Origin: Thermogutta sp.
GTDB taxonomy: Bacteria > Planctomycetota > Planctomycetia > Pirellulales > Thermoguttaceae
DNA: 7,047 bases
Assembly (NCBI GenBank): GCA_012798155.1
Contig: JAAZNR010000043.1
Coordinates: 1 to 7,047, forward strand
Direction of reading: 5' to 3'
In this document: positions 5,828-7,047 of the stretch, piece by piece
Position numbering within the stretch: the stretch's first letter is position 1
Layout of the letters: every line of letters starts with the position of its first letter
Translations under genes and position numbers: made by a program
Notes under the pieces: model-generated
What the model was told of the DNA's origin: nothing
Databases searched by the model: none
The model's input: the letters and a program-made list of their open reading frames with translations, nothing else

Positions 5828-6781
5828 GTGGATCAATTCATCGATCGATTGGAGCGGAGCATTGTGCGACGGGGTACGCCGGTCGTCGTGGGGATCGACC
5901 CGCATTTGTCGATGCTGCCGGAGAACATCTTGCCGGCTTCATCCGCGGGAACGGCCCCATGCTCGGAGGGCTGGGACGACCGGAGATTGGCCCTTGCGAT
6001 GCAAAGCTTCTGCCGCGGCGTCCTCGATGTGGTAACGGGCCTGGTCCCGGCCGTGAAATTCCAATTGGCATTTTTCGAGCAGATCGGGCCGGCCGGCGCT
6101 TCCGTCCTTGCGGATCTGGTGCAACAAGCCCACCGCGGCGGCCTCCTGGTCATTCTGGACGGCAAGCGCGGTGATATCGGCTCCACGGCCCTGGCCTACG
6201 CCCAAGGAATGCTGGGGGCCGGTTCGTCCAGTGCCTGGGGCGGAGATGCCCTGACCGTCAACCCCTACCTCGGCGATGATGCCCTGGAACCCTTTGTTCA
6301 AACGGCCCAGGAGCGTCATGCCGGGGTTTTCGTCCTTGTCAAGACTTCCAATCCGGGCGGGCGAGTCTTCCAGGATCTGATCGCGGAAGGAAAACCGATT
6401 TATCGGCACGTGGCTGCCCTCGTGGAACAACTGGCCTCCAAACACTTGGGGAAGTGCGGCTACGGCGATATCGGCGGCGTGGTGGGAGCCGTGTATCGCG
6501 AGCAGCTCGCCGAGCTGCGGGAGGCCATGCCGCACACCTGGTTCTTAGTGCCGGGCTACGGAAGCCAAGGCGCGCGGGCGGCCGACGTCGCACCGGCCTT
6601 CGATCCTCGAGGCCGAGGAGCCGTCATCAACAACTCTCGCGCGATCATTTTCGCCTACCGCCGGCGCGAGTATGAGCGATTCGGGCCGGGGCGGTGGCAG
6701 GAGGCCGTCGAGGCCGCCACACGCGACATGATCGCGGAACTGCGAGCCGAGACTCCCGCCGGGCGAATTGGACTGGAATGA
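5828..6781 (+). CDS. pyrF: Orotidine 5'-phosphate decarboxylase (PyrF, subfamily 2)
   Basis: Converts orotidine 5'-monophosphate to UMP, the last step of de novo pyrimidine synthesis; a soluble (beta/alpha)8-barrel enzyme, active as a dimer. 317 residues, within the range of the longer subfamily-2 type rather than the ~230-residue E. coli type. Visible landmarks: first strand VVVGIDPHLSML with Asp24; VPAVKFQLAFFEQIG with Lys77; catalytic DGKRGDIGSTALAYA with Asp111, Lys113 and Asp116; substrate-handling VKTSNPGGRVFQDL; and phosphate-binding end LVPGYGSQG followed by VINNSRAIIFAYR. GTG start with AGGGAA about 6 nt upstream; the first residues MDQFIDRL are usual for this subfamily. No other pyrimidine gene is adjacent, so it probably stands alone. 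The stop codon overlaps an ATG (ATGA) of a doubtful downstream frame. Confidence 0.96.
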   Translation: MDQFIDRLERSIVRRGTPVVVGIDPHLSMLPENILPASSAGTAPCSEGWDDRRLALAMQSFCRGVLDVVTGLVPAVKFQLAFFEQIGPAGASVLADLVQQAHRGGLLVILDGKRGDIGSTALAYAQGMLGAGSSSAWGGDALTVNPYLGDDALEPFVQTAQERHAGVFVLVKTSNPGGRVFQDLIAEGKPIYRHVAALVEQLASKHLGKCGYGDIGGVVGAVYREQLAELREAMPHTWFLVPGYGSQGARAADVAPAFDPRGRGAVINNSRAIIFAYRRREYERFGPGRWQEAVEAATRDMIAELRAETPAGRIGLE

Positions 6782-7046
6782 GCGCGTCCACCTCCGGTGC
6801 CGACTTTCCGGTCGGCTTCACGACCGCCGGGGCTCCCAAGAGTGACACGATCACGTTCTGGAAGCCGGGCGCATGGTCTCGACCGTCATCTTTTTTGCAC
6901 ACAGCCTGCAAAGGGCGGCCGATCACGTGCTCGAATCCGGCGGCCTCTGAGCCGTCTTTTGGCTCCCACTCCGGAGGGGTTGAACCGCTTGCCTGATTAG
7001 TTTTACTGCGCAGAATCGCCGAAACCGGCTTACCGATCTTACGCAG
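6645..7046 (-). CDS. Doubtful minus-strand frame entering from the right edge (partial)
   Basis: The minus strand is open from the window edge (CTG at 7046) down to a stop at 6645. The part outside pyrF reads like a soluble protein (LRKIGKPVSAILRSKTNQ, PPEWEPKDGSEAAGFEHVIG, GFQNVIVSLLGAP), but I recognise no family. Against it, the last ~45 residues lie antisense to the pyrF 3' end and are Arg/Pro-rich, as expected of a shadow frame. It could be the end of a gene beginning beyond 7047, a decayed remnant, or nothing. No start or ribosome-binding site can be chosen within the window. Confidence 0.22.
   Translation of the reverse strand: MRKIGKPVSAILRSKTNQASGSTPPEWEPKDGSEAAGFEHVIGRPLQAVCKKDDGRDHAPGFQNVIVSLLGAPAVVKPTGKSAPEVDALIPVQFARRESRLAVPRSCRVWRPRRPPATAPARIAHTRAGGRRK
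6778..6996 (+). CDS. Doubtful small open frame overlapping the pyrF stop (72 aa)
   Basis: ATG at 6778 overlaps the pyrF TGA in the coupling arrangement ATGA, and the frame runs 72 residues to TGA. The product is rich in Ser, Gly, Pro and Thr, has four aromatic Trp/Phe positions in its first half, no membrane segment or signal peptide, and no recognised family. Two cysteines (CKGRPITC) are the only motif-like element. Support is only the overlap and the GC-ending codons of the first half. A minus-strand frame covers the same bases, and at most one of the two is likely to be real. Confidence 0.2.
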   Translation: MSASTSGADFPVGFTTAGAPKSDTITFWKPGAWSRPSSFLHTACKGRPITCSNPAASEPSFGSHSGGVEPLA

Positions 7047-7047
7047 A
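6782..7047. other. Region downstream of pyrF, no confident gene
   Basis: These 266 bp hold the two conflicting weak frames and a modest stem, GAGCC (6949-6953) with GGCTC (6961-6965) around a 7-nt loop containing TTTT, which could act in pyrF transcript ending but has no following T-run. GC falls somewhat toward the right edge (for example TTAGTTTTACTG at 6998-7009). No tRNA or rRNA is recognisable. Confidence 0.4.

Overview
The window looks like chromosomal DNA from a planctomycete, probably of the Pirellulales/Planctomycetia type. The main evidence is a secreted subtilisin-family protease on the minus strand at the left edge. Its basic N-terminus leads into the motif RGLRIEKFEDRVLLS, the planctomycete-specific 'extracellular' export motif (Pfam Planc_extracel type). 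GC-rich codon use, GTG starts on all three complete genes and long spacers with few clear promoters or terminators fit the same assignment.

Layout: (1) 1-1130, minus strand, the N-terminal part of a kexin/furin-like S8 serine protease that runs off the left edge before its catalytic serine. (2) 1131-1787, a 657-bp divergent intergenic region with a candidate promoter for the protease, a short inverted repeat and a perfect hairpin ahead of pheS. (3) 1788-2813 pheS and 2942-5326 pheT, the two subunits of phenylalanyl-tRNA synthetase, same strand, separated by 128 bp that contain overlapping inverted repeats. (4) 5327-5827, a 501-bp spacer rich in small repeats: a 10-bp-period duplication, an inverted array of 9-mers and an exact 20-bp tandem duplication. 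(5) 5828-6781 pyrF, orotidine 5'-phosphate decarboxylase of the subfamily-2 type. (6) 6782-7047, a right edge with two weak, mutually antisense open frames, neither recognisable.

PheS and PheT form the (alpha-beta)2 enzyme that charges tRNA-Phe, and are probably co-transcribed. PyrF performs the last step of UMP synthesis; it is not next to other pyrimidine genes here and probably has its own transcription unit. The protease points away from all of these and is functionally unrelated.

I do not see a novel multi-gene system. The points worth a second look are the crossing inverted repeats between pheS and pheT, the inverted 9-mer array and 20-bp tandem repeat before pyrF, the domain arrangement of the protease, and the four-cysteine insert plus altered motif 3 of PheS.
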